Of a stretch of 17,757 bases of DNA, positions 1-6,629 are shown in pieces. Positions within the stretch are counted from its first letter, which is position 1. Each line of letters begins with the position of its first letter. The notes beneath the pieces are model-generated. The model ran no database searches, was not told the DNA's origin, and saw only the letters and a program-made list of their open reading frames with translations. Made by a program: the position numbers and the translations under genes. The DNA comes from Colivivens sp963626085. Its GTDB lineage: Bacteria > Bacteroidota > Bacteroidia > Bacteroidales > Bacteroidaceae. The stretch is taken from positions 1-17,757 of the forward strand of contig CAVFVJ010000032.1 in NCBI GenBank assembly GCA_963626085.1. The letters run 5' to 3'.

Positions 1-341
1 TATTGTAGATTGTGATTCTTTTCCTTACTTTGACAGGTGTTGAACCCTAACAATGCAAGTTGCAGATTATCAGCTATCGAATCAGTTTGATTGTGCTGAA
101 ATGGGTGGCGCAAAGCGTGTTTCATAACTTTGCGGCCAAGGAATTAGAACGCATCATACGAATCGCAGACATAGATTTCAGCGTCGATTATGTACTAAGG
201 ACTGCCAAAACCATTGCGACAGTACGAATAAAATTTCCGGCCAACCAGATAGTAGGTGCAGTGGCTCACTGCACACAGACAATAATCTGTGACGTGAGCC
301 ACGTCACCTACTAATTAACTGCGAAATTAGGCGGTCAAAGA
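1..341. other. Left-edge region with no convincing gene
   Basis: An 84-codon open frame runs through 60-314 on the plus strand. I do not call it a gene: it matches no family I recognise, has no clear ribosome binding site, and its last third is simply one arm-to-arm reading through the inverted repeat at 250-313. The opposite strand is broken by stops. The stretch holds that hairpin and then the promoter at 342-373; I see nothing else in it. Confidence 0.5.
250..313. repeat. Long imperfect inverted repeat (hairpin)
   Basis: Arms at 250-269 and 294-313 are complementary at 18 of 20 positions: TAGTAGGTG, a 2-nt mismatch, then GTGGCTCAC, against GTGAGCCAC, 2 nt, CACCTACTA. Between the arms a second short stem, CACAGA (274-279) with TCTGTG (286-291), closes a 6-nt loop. 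The result is a two-tier stem-loop of about 64 nt. No T-tract follows on either strand, so it is not an obvious intrinsic terminator. It could be a REP- or MITE-like element, the end of a decayed mobile element, or a structured RNA. Confidence 0.6.
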
Positions 342-373
342 TTTGGGGGTAAGAAAATAAAAACGTACTTTTG
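342..373 (+). promoter_or_regulatory. Consensus Bacteroidota promoter for the ORF at 410
   Basis: TTTG at 342-345 and TACTTTTG at 366-373, separated by 20 bp, match the Bacteroidota sigma-ABfr -33/-7 consensus (TTTG, 19-21 bp, TAnnTTTG). Transcription would start near 380, leaving a leader of about 30 nt before the ATG at 410. This is one of the two best promoter matches in the window. Confidence 0.6.
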
Positions 374-409
374 CAACACAGTTCAGTCAACTTTCAAAAA
401 ACGGAATAA

Positions 410-709
410 ATGATGATTATCAATGTAGCCAACCCAATTTACGACTCGGTTTTCAAGTTCCTCGTGGAGGACGAGTACTTCTCTGCCATCGAGCACTGGG
501 ACACCGAACTGATGGTCAAGACGCAAAAGTTAGATGAAATGAGTGAGAAACTGGCAGAGAAGGACAACCAGCTCACTGAGAAGGACAACCAACTAAAATC
601 CATGGCACAGGTAATGCTGGCTAACGGCATGTCTGTCGAAGTCATCCGACAGGCAATGGGCAAGTCTGCCAAAGAGATACTGGAACTGTTTGGGGGAAGG
701 GTGTCATAG
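410..709 (+). pseudogene. Internally deleted PD-(D/E)XK nuclease/transposase-family remnant
   Basis: The 99-residue frame begins with INVANPIYDSVFKFLVED. This resembles the N-terminus of the Bacteroidota Rpn/PD-(D/E)XK nuclease family transposase proteins, which are typically about 300 residues. From about residue 23 it continues with what looks like the C-terminal part of the same family: a charged coiled coil with two heptads of the form EKDNQL (residues 50-63) and a tail around residues 69-94 (VMLANGMSVEVIRQAMGKSA) resembling the family's C-terminal helix-turn-helix-like segment. The central catalytic nuclease core is absent. The frame is intact across the junction and a consensus promoter lies upstream, so a short product may still be made. 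It starts with tandem ATGs at 410 and 413. Family assignment is from recalled motif resemblance. What is seen is the short length and repeat structure; the deletion is inferred. Confidence 0.55.
557..598 (+). repeat. 21-nt tandem repeat, two copies
   Basis: Two in-frame 21-nt units, 557-577 and 578-598, share the first 14 bases (GAGAAGGACAACCA) and diverge after that. They encode the heptads EKDNQLT and EKDNQLK of a coiled coil. Such repeats commonly vary in copy number between relatives of these nuclease-family proteins. Confidence 0.7.
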
Positions 710-949
710 GATATTTTACTTAAAGACCGACATTGAAGTGGAAGGCGATGTGGACGACTGTTTGTTGCGTAACTTCATGACTACGACTACAGCAGACACT
801 ACTACTTACACCGGCTCATAACAGGATCAAGCCGCGTTTCGACATAAAGAGCATACTCGACAACGGCTGACTAACTGAAAATCAATGCTCGCAGGCACGT
901 GCACGAGACAAGGGTGGCGCATTGTCAAATTCAGGAGAATACTACGAAA
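710..949. other. Decayed intergenic stretch
   Basis: No complete gene is visible. A frame open through 711-821 reads like ordinary protein (for example KTDIEVEGDVDDCLL) but has no start codon. Another short stretch around 837-872 (RFDIKSILDNG) also ends in a stop. These look like debris of former coding sequence on the plus strand, consistent with the truncated gene just upstream, but I cannot name a family. Confidence 0.35.
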
Positions 950-1411
950 ATGGAGACGAATGAAAACGGGAATGAAGCCATGGGCTTCGATGAACTTCCG
1001 CTGGAAATGCAGCTGGAAGTGATGGCAATAAAGAGAAGACTGATGAAAATGAAGCCAGAGGACACGAGGACTTTCCTCGACCGCAGCTTCCATAGGAGAG
1101 ATGTGCTGAAAATTGTGCGATGGTTACCGGACAGGAATGCGCTCATGCGCCTTCTTGTTCTCGGAGCTGAGGACGCGGACAAGTTCAATGCCGAGAAGCC
1201 AGACGTGATATATGAGGAGTGGGCTTACGAGTTCGACATGCTGCGTCATCTTTTACAGGAGATGGGTATACCGTGTATGAGAGCCGGAGCAAGGGCAGTG
1301 ATGGCTGCAATGGACTATGAGTTCGACAGGGCTCTGCTCATAGCCAGAAAGTCCCAGGTGGGCGAGGAAAACATCATTCCGGTGATAGACTTCTACAAAA
1401 GGAATATGTAG
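950..1411 (+). CDS. Hypothetical protein, unrecognised
   Basis: This frame encodes a 153-residue protein of unknown function. I chose the ATG at 950 over the upstream in-frame ATG at 899 for two reasons: AGGAG lies at 933-937, about 12 nt upstream, and the extra 17 residues would be read through decayed sequence. The product is acidic/basic mixed, rich in Met, Leu and Arg, and appears entirely helical (for example LPLEMQLEVMAIKRRLMKMK near the N-terminus). It has no signal peptide or membrane segment, and I see no catalytic motif. Codon use resembles the neighbouring real genes, which argues for a genuine or recently genuine gene. The next ORF starts 12 bp downstream and could be co-transcribed. 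No family assignment can be made from the sequence alone. Confidence 0.55.
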   Translation: METNENGNEAMGFDELPLEMQLEVMAIKRRLMKMKPEDTRTFLDRSFHRRDVLKIVRWLPDRNALMRLLVLGAEDADKFNAEKPDVIYEEWAYEFDMLRHLLQEMGIPCMRAGARAVMAAMDYEFDRALLIARKSQVGEENIIPVIDFYKRNM

Positions 1412-1529
1412 GGATATATTCACATGACAGAAAAAATATTGAAAATAGATTGTGATCCAGATTCCATTGCAACCGCGACACATAAGTATTGGAACAAGTT
1501 GAAACAGCGGTTGAAAGAAGAAGGATTTG

Positions 1530-1557
1530 AACTGGTGACAATTGTCACCAGTTTTTT
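1530..1557 (+). terminator. Perfect 24-bp palindrome with T-tract (terminator-like)
   Basis: The half-site AACTGGTGACAA (1530-1541) is followed immediately by its exact reverse complement (1542-1553), and a run of six Ts covers 1552-1557. As RNA this is a strong stem with a minimal loop and a U-tract, the classic form of an intrinsic terminator for plus-strand transcription coming from 410-1424. As DNA it also has the symmetry of a dimeric regulator's operator. Confidence 0.5.
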
Positions 1558-1573
1558 GACCTATAGGTCAAAA
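1554..1573. repeat. Second perfect palindrome, 20 bp, directly abutting
   Basis: TTTTGACCTATAGGTCAAAA is a perfect self-complementary palindrome that begins at the base after the 24-bp palindrome ends. Its role is unknown. It could form a second small hairpin, perhaps contributing to termination of minus-strand transcripts leaving atpG, whose stop is at 1693, or it could be a protein-binding site. Confidence 0.6.
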
Positions 1574-1692
1574 GTTATGTCTATCAAATCAACTCAAAGG
1601 AACGCTCCAGTACGTTGAACCATACAAGGGTACTTACCGCTACGTCATGAGTGCTGAACTCTAAAACATCATCAACTCACGCCACATCATCT

Positions 1693-2574
1693 TCACCCCG
1701 TCTGTCCGCCCTGTATGTCGAGCAGTTCGGTTGTAATCTCCTCCTGCCTCATCTTGTTGTACTCAAGAGTCAGTTCTTCGTTCAGTCGGGTCGCATTCTC
1801 ACTTGCCGTCTCCATGGCGAGTACCCGTACAGCGTAAGTGCTTGTGGCATTCTCCAGGAAAGCGTTGTACATTCTTGACGATGCGTACAGTGGTAGTACG
1901 TTGTCGAGTATCTTGCCGGCATCGGGTTCGAGGATACAAGGTTGGTTGGTCTTGCCTCCGCCGTTCCCTTTCACGTCTTGTCCGATTTCCACAGGAAACA
2001 GGGTCTGCCGGCAGAACGTCTGGCGTGTGGTGCTGACGAAATGCATGTACATGAGTTCCACACGGTCGACCTCATGACTTATGAACTTCCTCTTTAACAT
2101 GTCGAGGAAACCATCGATACGCTCCGCATCCGCTTCCGCCTTGATGTCAATGTCTGTGATTATGTTCACGCCTTGCAGTTTGGCAGACTCCACCACCCGG
2201 CGAAACTTGTTTCCGATGGGGTAGAGGTCGATGGTTGCTCCGTCTCTCCTCATCTGTATCGTCTGCTCCTTCAGTTGCTTGCAGATATTTATGTTGTACG
2301 CTCCGCACAGTCCACCGTCACTGCCCAATGCCACAACAGCGATGTGCTTGCCCTCTGTCCCCGACATGAATACCGACTGCAGGTTGCCGCCTTCGTCTGA
2401 GGAGTAGAGACGAGTGAGGATACGTTTCACCGCATCGTGGAACGGCTCGGACTGCTTCACCTTCCGTTCATATCCACGTACTTTAGCAGACGCAATCATC
2501 TTTATCGCTCCAGTAATCTTGGCAGTGGAGGCTACAGTATTTATTCTTTCTCTCAGTTCACGCAGACTGGACAT
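1693..2574 (-). CDS. atpG: F1Fo ATP synthase gamma subunit
   Basis: AtpG is the central rotor shaft of F1: it couples c-ring rotation to conformational change in the alpha3beta3 hexamer. The 293-residue product is near the usual length of about 285-300. It opens with the family N-terminus (MSSLRELRERINTVASTAKI, then TGAIKMIASAK), has the conserved central segment with SDGGLCGAYN (around residues 84-93), and ends with the C-terminal helix (METASENATRLNEELTLEYN, then KMRQEEITTELLDI). It is the last gene of the operon, 20 bp after atpA. Its start is supported by a clear AAGGAGAGG at 2581-2589 on the minus strand, a stronger Shine-Dalgarno match than most genes here. No obvious minus-strand terminator follows at once; the paired palindromes lie 120-160 bp downstream. 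Confidence 0.97.
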   Translation of the reverse strand: MSSLRELRERINTVASTAKITGAIKMIASAKVRGYERKVKQSEPFHDAVKRILTRLYSSDEGGNLQSVFMSGTEGKHIAVVALGSDGGLCGAYNINICKQLKEQTIQMRRDGATIDLYPIGNKFRRVVESAKLQGVNIITDIDIKAEADAERIDGFLDMLKRKFISHEVDRVELMYMHFVSTTRQTFCRQTLFPVEIGQDVKGNGGGKTNQPCILEPDAGKILDNVLPLYASSRMYNAFLENATSTYAVRVLAMETASENATRLNEELTLEYNKMRQEEITTELLDIQGGQTG

Positions 2575-2594
2575 ATGATTCCTCTCCTTGTTCT

Positions 2595-4163
2595 TTAAAT
2601 GCTTTCAGACACAGTCTCGGCAGTCTGTGTCATTGCTTCTGTCATACTGTCATCGAGCACCCCTTCACTCAAACTCTTCAGAATGTCGGCATGGGTGTGC
2701 CTCATCTGTTCCAGGAACAGTTTCTTGAACTCGCTCACTTTGTCTTTAGGTACATTGGAGAGAAGTCCGTTCACGCCACAGAACAGGATGGCAATCTCCT
2801 CCGCAACGTCGATAGGGGAGTACTGCGGTTGCACGAGTAACATCTCGTTCTTCTGACCCTTGTCGATGGCACGTGCGCTGACTGGGTCGATATCGCCTCC
2901 GAACTTTGTGAACGACTCTAGCTCACGGAACGTGGCTTGGTCAATCTTCAGTGTTCCTGCCACCTTCTTCATACTCTTTATCTGAGCGTTGCCACCCACA
3001 CGCGAGACGGATATTCCCACATTGATGGCAGGTCGCAGTCCTTGGTTGAACATGCTCGTGTCAAGGAAAATCTGTCCGTCGGTGATGGAGATGACGTTGG
3101 TAGGTATGTAGGCAGACACGTCGCCAGCCTGTGTCTCGATGATAGGCAGTGCTGTGAGTGTGCCACCGCCCTTAACCTTGTCTTTCAATGTGTCTGGCAG
3201 GTTATTCATCTTGGCAGCCATCTCATCGTTCTCAATAATCTTCGCAGCACGCTCAAGCAGGCGTGAGTGCAGGTAGAAGATGTCGCCAGGATAGGTCTCG
3301 CGCCCTGATGGACGTTTCAGAATCAGGGAAATCTCACGATAGGCTACTGCTTGCTTGGACAAGTCATCGTAGACAACGAGTGCATCCCGACCTGTATCCC
3401 TAAAATATTCTCCTATGGCAGCCCCCGTGAACGGTGCATAGTAGCGCATGGCAGCGGAGTCGGATGCTGTGGCAGAAACGACCACCGTATAGTCGAGAGC
3501 TCCGTGTACCTTCAACTGATTGACTATCGCAGCGATGGTTGACGCTTTCTGCCCGATTGCCACATAGATGCAATAGACGGGCTTGCCTGCTTTGAAGTTC
3601 TCCTTCTGGTTGATGATGGTGTCTATGGCAATGGCAGTCTTTCCAATCTGTCGGTCACCGATTATCAGTTCTCGCTGCCCACGTCCGATTGGGATCATGG
3701 AATCGATGGCCAGTATACCCGTCTGTAGCGGTTGCTTCACTGGTTGACGGAAAATCACTCCGGGTGCCTTTCTGTCGAGTGGCATTTTCACAGTCTCGCC
3801 TGTTATCGGTCCGTTGCCGTCCACCGATTTGCCCAAGACGTTGACTACGCGACCCAGCAGACCCTCGCCTACCTGTACCGATGCAATCTCCCGTGTGCGC
3901 TTGACCGTCATCCCTTCCTCCACCGTGGTTGTGTGGTCGAACAAGATGACACCTACGTTGCTCTCCTCCAGGTTCATGGCAATTCCGGTCACTCCGTTCT
4001 CGAACCTAACAAGCTCGTTGGCTCCTACATTGTCGAGACCATACACGTGTGCCACACCGTCGCCTATTTGCAGGACCTTGCCTGTCTCTTCAAACACCAG
4101 CTTCGATGGGGCGTTGCTGAGTTCTTTCGTCAGCACTTCTGATATTTCGCTTGGATCAATCAT
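2595..4163 (-). CDS. atpA: F1Fo ATP synthase alpha subunit
   Basis: This is the non-catalytic nucleotide-binding subunit of the F1 hexamer, 522 residues, within the family's usual range. It contains an N-terminal beta-barrel region (LQIGDGVAHVYGL), the P-loop region ELIIGDRQIGKTA (P-loop residues 169-176), the segment GAAIGEYFRDTGRDALVVYD with DDLSKQAVAYRE, and SVSRVGGNAQIKSMKKVAG carrying the arginine finger at about R388 that completes the beta catalytic site. One oddity: position 173 of the P-loop is Ile, where most alpha subunits I know have Thr (GDRQTGKT). The K and T that contact phosphate are kept, so nucleotide binding is likely intact. Its start lies inside atpH (8-bp overlap), implying translational coupling. 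Confidence 0.98.
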   Translation of the reverse strand: MIDPSEISEVLTKELSNAPSKLVFEETGKVLQIGDGVAHVYGLDNVGANELVRFENGVTGIAMNLEESNVGVILFDHTTTVEEGMTVKRTREIASVQVGEGLLGRVVNVLGKSVDGNGPITGETVKMPLDRKAPGVIFRQPVKQPLQTGILAIDSMIPIGRGQRELIIGDRQIGKTAIAIDTIINQKENFKAGKPVYCIYVAIGQKASTIAAIVNQLKVHGALDYTVVVSATASDSAAMRYYAPFTGAAIGEYFRDTGRDALVVYDDLSKQAVAYREISLILKRPSGRETYPGDIFYLHSRLLERAAKIIENDEMAAKMNNLPDTLKDKVKGGGTLTALPIIETQAGDVSAYIPTNVISITDGQIFLDTSMFNQGLRPAINVGISVSRVGGNAQIKSMKKVAGTLKIDQATFRELESFTKFGGDIDPVSARAIDKGQKNEMLLVQPQYSPIDVAEEIAILFCGVNGLLSNVPKDKVSEFKKLFLEQMRHTHADILKSLSEGVLDDSMTEAMTQTAETVSESI

Positions 4164-4710
4164 TGTGGTTTTGATTTAATAGTTTTGCACGCAGACGTTT
4201 CAGTTCTGCAACTACGGACGCATCGAGTTCTGATGAGTCTGTCTTAATTATGAACCCTCCGATAAGACCGGGCACAACCGTGTAGGTCGTAATCAGTCTT
4301 TTGTCGGGGTACTGGAGGTGGAGCACACTTTCCAGTTTCGACTTGAGTGGGGCGGTCATCTCCACAGCCGACTGTATCTCGACAGGTAGAATACCCTTGC
4401 TTTCTGTGTACACTTTCAGATAGTTGAGGCAAGCCATCCTGAAGAAGTGTTGCCTGAAATGGCTCGTCATCAACTGCAGGAAGCGTACAAGTGTGTCGTC
4501 GGCAGGTGCTCCACTGGCGGTATGTAGCAGACGTGTCTTGTCGGACATAGAGGCGTATGGATTACAGAGAGCCTTCTCCAATCCCTTGTTCCCCTCAAAC
4601 GCTTTGCACAACAGCTTCACATGTCCGTAAAGCTCTTCCGCAGTCCCTTGCTCTTCAGCATACTTGTACAGTGCCTTGGCGTACCTGTGTGGAATCAGAC
4701 CGTTATCCAT
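4156..4710 (-). CDS. atpH: F1Fo ATP synthase delta subunit (OSCP)
   Basis: AtpH is part of the peripheral stalk and links subunit b to the top of the alpha3beta3 head. The product has 184 residues, the expected size. It shows the family's N-terminal helical domain (IPHRYAKALYKYAEEQGTAE) and the C-terminal signature TYTVVPGLIGGFIIKTDSSE with LDASVVAELKRLRAKL, which matches the conserved delta/OSCP motif. It begins 8 bp after atpF and overlaps the start of atpA by 8 bp, so its translation is probably coupled to both. The gene is complete. Confidence 0.96.
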   Translation of the reverse strand: MDNGLIPHRYAKALYKYAEEQGTAEELYGHVKLLCKAFEGNKGLEKALCNPYASMSDKTRLLHTASGAPADDTLVRFLQLMTSHFRQHFFRMACLNYLKVYTESKGILPVEIQSAVEMTAPLKSKLESVLHLQYPDKRLITTYTVVPGLIGGFIIKTDSSELDASVVAELKRLRAKLLNQNHND

Positions 4711-4718
4711 AACCCTTA

Positions 4719-5216
4719 CTACTTCACTGTTTCAATCTCCCCAATCATCTTGTCGATGAGGGAGAGTTGTGCTTCCTTGTCTGTCAGTTTATTACGCAGG
4801 ATCTTCTCAGCCACTCTTATCGCATAATCGCCAATCTGGTCGTGCAACTGTGTGGCAGACTCCTGTCTTGCCCTTTCTATGTCGGTCTTTGCCTGTTCAA
4901 GCACTTTGTGTGCCTCTTCCTGTGCCTCAGTCTTGGCCTGCTTCACCAGTTCGCTTCGCTTGTGAGCCACCTCCTGAAGCATCTCTGTCTGTTTCTGTCT
5001 GGCTTCCTTGATGTATTTCTGACTCTCAGCCTCCGCATGGTCGAGCTTTTCCTTAGCCTCAGTCGCATACGTCACCCCTTTGTCAATCAGTTCGGCTCTC
5101 TCGTCGAGACTCTTGACAATGTATGGCCATGCGTACTTGCCCAGGACAAACACCAGTAGGACAAAGACGATGAACATCCAGAACACCAGTCCGAATTCGG
5201 GTGTGAACAGTTCCAT
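4719..5216 (-). CDS. atpF: F1Fo ATP synthase b subunit
   Basis: AtpF is the peripheral-stalk stator subunit that holds the F1 head against rotation. The 165-residue product begins with a single membrane helix (about residues 9-28, FGLVFWMFIVFVLLVFVLGK). A long, highly charged, Ala/Glu/Lys/Gln-rich coiled coil follows to the C-terminus, with the family pattern ending in IRVAEKILRNKL. This matches the length and layout of bacterial b subunits (about 156-170 residues). It lies 12 bp after atpE and 8 bp before atpH. Only one b-type gene is seen, so the stator is presumably a homodimer. Confidence 0.96.
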   Translation of the reverse strand: MELFTPEFGLVFWMFIVFVLLVFVLGKYAWPYIVKSLDERAELIDKGVTYATEAKEKLDHAEAESQKYIKEARQKQTEMLQEVAHKRSELVKQAKTEAQEEAHKVLEQAKTDIERARQESATQLHDQIGDYAIRVAEKILRNKLTDKEAQLSLIDKMIGEIETVK

Positions 5217-5228
5217 GGTTGTCGGTTG

Positions 5229-5516
5229 TTAAACGAACATAGAAAGGATGCAGACGATGATGGCGAACAGAGCCACACCTTCAATCAGGGCTGCGATAAC
5301 AATCATGTTGCTCCTGATGTTATTGGTTGCCTCCGGCTGACGTGCCATAGCCTCCATTGCAGAACTACCGATTTTGCCGATGGCGATACCTGCTCCGATT
5401 ACAGCTACACCTGCTCCGATACATGCTCCAATTTTGTCGAATCCATACGCTTTGATGGCTTCCGCTGTCATCTGTACAACCTGTTCAGATGCGAGCAAAA
5501 AACTTGTTCCTAACAT
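5229..5516 (-). CDS. atpE: F1Fo ATP synthase c subunit (proteolipid)
   Basis: This subunit forms the membrane rotor ring that carries ions. The product is 95 residues, slightly longer than E. coli's 79 because of an N-terminal extension. It shows two membrane helices joined by the conserved polar loop ARQPEA (residues 58-63). The ion-binding carboxylate is E79, in AALIEGVAL. Neither the helix-1 glutamine nor the Ser/Thr after the glutamate that mark sodium-type rings is present (the residue after E79 is Gly), so proton coupling is the better inference. The gene is preceded by the only sizeable gap in the operon, a 66-bp purine-rich spacer that probably raises its translation, since each complex needs many c copies per a subunit. 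Confidence 0.97.
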   Translation of the reverse strand: MLGTSFLLASEQVVQMTAEAIKAYGFDKIGACIGAGVAVIGAGIAIGKIGSSAMEAMARQPEATNNIRSNMIVIAALIEGVALFAIIVCILSMFV

Positions 5517-5582
5517 AATGCATTTATTTTGGTTGTTTCTGTCTTTTTGTATTCTTTTCTTTATTCTTTCTCTTTCATTCTC
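5517..5582 (-). promoter_or_regulatory. Purine-rich leader before atpE
   Basis: Read on the minus (coding) strand, the 66-nt spacer between atpB and atpE is almost all A and G through its first half and strongly A-rich throughout, with few pyrimidines. Every other junction in the operon is 20 bp or less, or overlaps. An unstructured A/G-rich leader favours translation initiation in Bacteroidota, which depend little on Shine-Dalgarno pairing. The inferred role is to raise c-subunit synthesis; in E. coli, atpE likewise has a special translational enhancer. Confidence 0.45.
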
Positions 5583-6617
5583 TTATCCTTTCTCCAGTGC
5601 CAGTCCTATGAATATGGTGGAGAGGATGGTGAATACGAAGGCTTGGATGAAACTGAACAGCACATCGAGCATCAGCATGCAGAACCCGAACACCACAGAC
5701 ACTACAGTCGCTCCGCACTGCGCTACGACACCGTAACTGGCAAAGATGAATATCAGTGAGGTGAGTACCAACACAATCATGTGTCCTGCCATCATGTTGG
5801 CGAAGAGACGTATCATCAGGGTAATTGGTTTGGTGAAGATACCGAACACCTCTATTACTGGCATAATGGGTATCGGGAACTTCAGCCACAATGGGATGTC
5901 GGGCCACAGGATGTCCTTCCAGTAGTGCTTCGTACCGCATACGTTGGTTATTACGAAGGTGGCTATTGCCAGCACCATTGTAATTGCGAGGTTGCCCGTC
6001 AGGTTCGCTCCTCCAGGGAAGATGACAATCAGTCCCAGTAGGTTCATTGTGAAGATGAAGAAGAAGACTGTCAACAAATAGGGGGCGAACCGGGTCGCCT
6101 TGTCTCCAAGGGTTGTCTTGATTACGTCTGAATAGATGAATTCTACGAGTGTTTCTATTCCGGCAGTTAACTTCCGCGGTGCTTTCATCTGGTTTTTCTT
6201 GTACCACCTCTTGACGTTGAAGGCGAGTGACACTACCACCAGTGCTGCCACAATGAGTGCTGCCACGTTTTTGGTTACCGACAAGTCTACAGGTCGAATA
6301 TATTCTCCTCCAACGGACTCTACAATCTTGTTTTTGTAATCACCTGATGTCGCTATCCGAAACCCCTGGTATTCTTGTCCGCCAGTAATCTTGGATGAAC
6401 TGAACAGATGCCATCCGCTGGATTTGCTCCACAGTATCACTGGTAGCGGAATCCGTTTGTCGACAGTGAACGGCACTTCCCATCCGTAGTGGTCTTCGAG
6501 ATGCCCGAATATAGTCTCCTTGACATTAAACGAGCTCTTGTCCGACTCTGCTGCAAGAGAAGTCTGACTGTCCACAAGACAGACGAGCGTCAGTAATATG
6601 GCAATTAGCTTCTTCAT
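5583..6617 (-). CDS. atpB: F1Fo ATP synthase a subunit
   Basis: AtpB is the membrane stator subunit that forms the proton half-channels beside the c-ring. The product is 344 residues, longer than E. coli's 271 because of an N-terminal signal-like hydrophobic segment (residues 4-22) and about 85 extra residues before the first core membrane helix at about 117-134. Longer a subunits of this kind are usual in Bacteroidota. The essential arginine is R270 in PITLMIRLFANMMAGH, and the last helix has the conserved FSFIQAFVFT with Q325. It lies 12 bp after atpC. No atpI-like gene stands between atpC and atpB, and the long gap to atpE begins at its end. Confidence 0.96.
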   Translation of the reverse strand: MKKLIAILLTLVCLVDSQTSLAAESDKSSFNVKETIFGHLEDHYGWEVPFTVDKRIPLPVILWSKSSGWHLFSSSKITGGQEYQGFRIATSGDYKNKIVESVGGEYIRPVDLSVTKNVAALIVAALVVVSLAFNVKRWYKKNQMKAPRKLTAGIETLVEFIYSDVIKTTLGDKATRFAPYLLTVFFFIFTMNLLGLIVIFPGGANLTGNLAITMVLAIATFVITNVCGTKHYWKDILWPDIPLWLKFPIPIMPVIEVFGIFTKPITLMIRLFANMMAGHMIVLVLTSLIFIFASYGVVAQCGATVVSVVFGFCMLMLDVLFSFIQAFVFTILSTIFIGLALEKG

Positions 6618-6629
6618 GTCGTCACGGGT

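Larger units (their letters stand above)
1424..1664 (+). pseudogene. Small gene, probably frameshifted
   Basis: From ATG 1424 a frame encodes an N-terminal segment (KIDCDPDSIATATHKYWNKL, then LKQRLKEEGFELVTIVTS) and runs on to a stop at 1616-1618. After the palindromes the residues in that frame stop looking protein-like. The frame ending at the TAA of 1662-1664 instead gives a plausible C-terminus (LKGTLQYVEPYKGTYRYVMS and AEL). The simplest reading is one small protein of about 75-80 residues split by a frameshift somewhere in 1545-1580, where the two perfect palindromes sit. If the palindromes are an insertion, they are the cause. Alternatively, the 64-residue frame is a real short gene and the second segment is unrelated. 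No family is recognised. Confidence 0.4.

Noticed and set aside
60..314. 84-codon plus-strand open frame near the left edge
   Set aside because: No recognisable family, no clear ribosome binding site, and its end is read through the inverted repeat; it is more likely a chance frame.
1..1690. CRISPR array or toxin-antitoxin pair in the left accessory region
   Set aside because: There are no evenly spaced direct repeats, and the two adjacent small frames (950 and 1424) show no toxin or antitoxin motif I can identify.
5575..6207. 210-codon minus-strand frame overlapping atpB
   Set aside because: It is an out-of-frame shadow of atpB, whose own frame has all the a-subunit motifs; the shadow's residue mix (many H, R, Q, D) is not protein-like.
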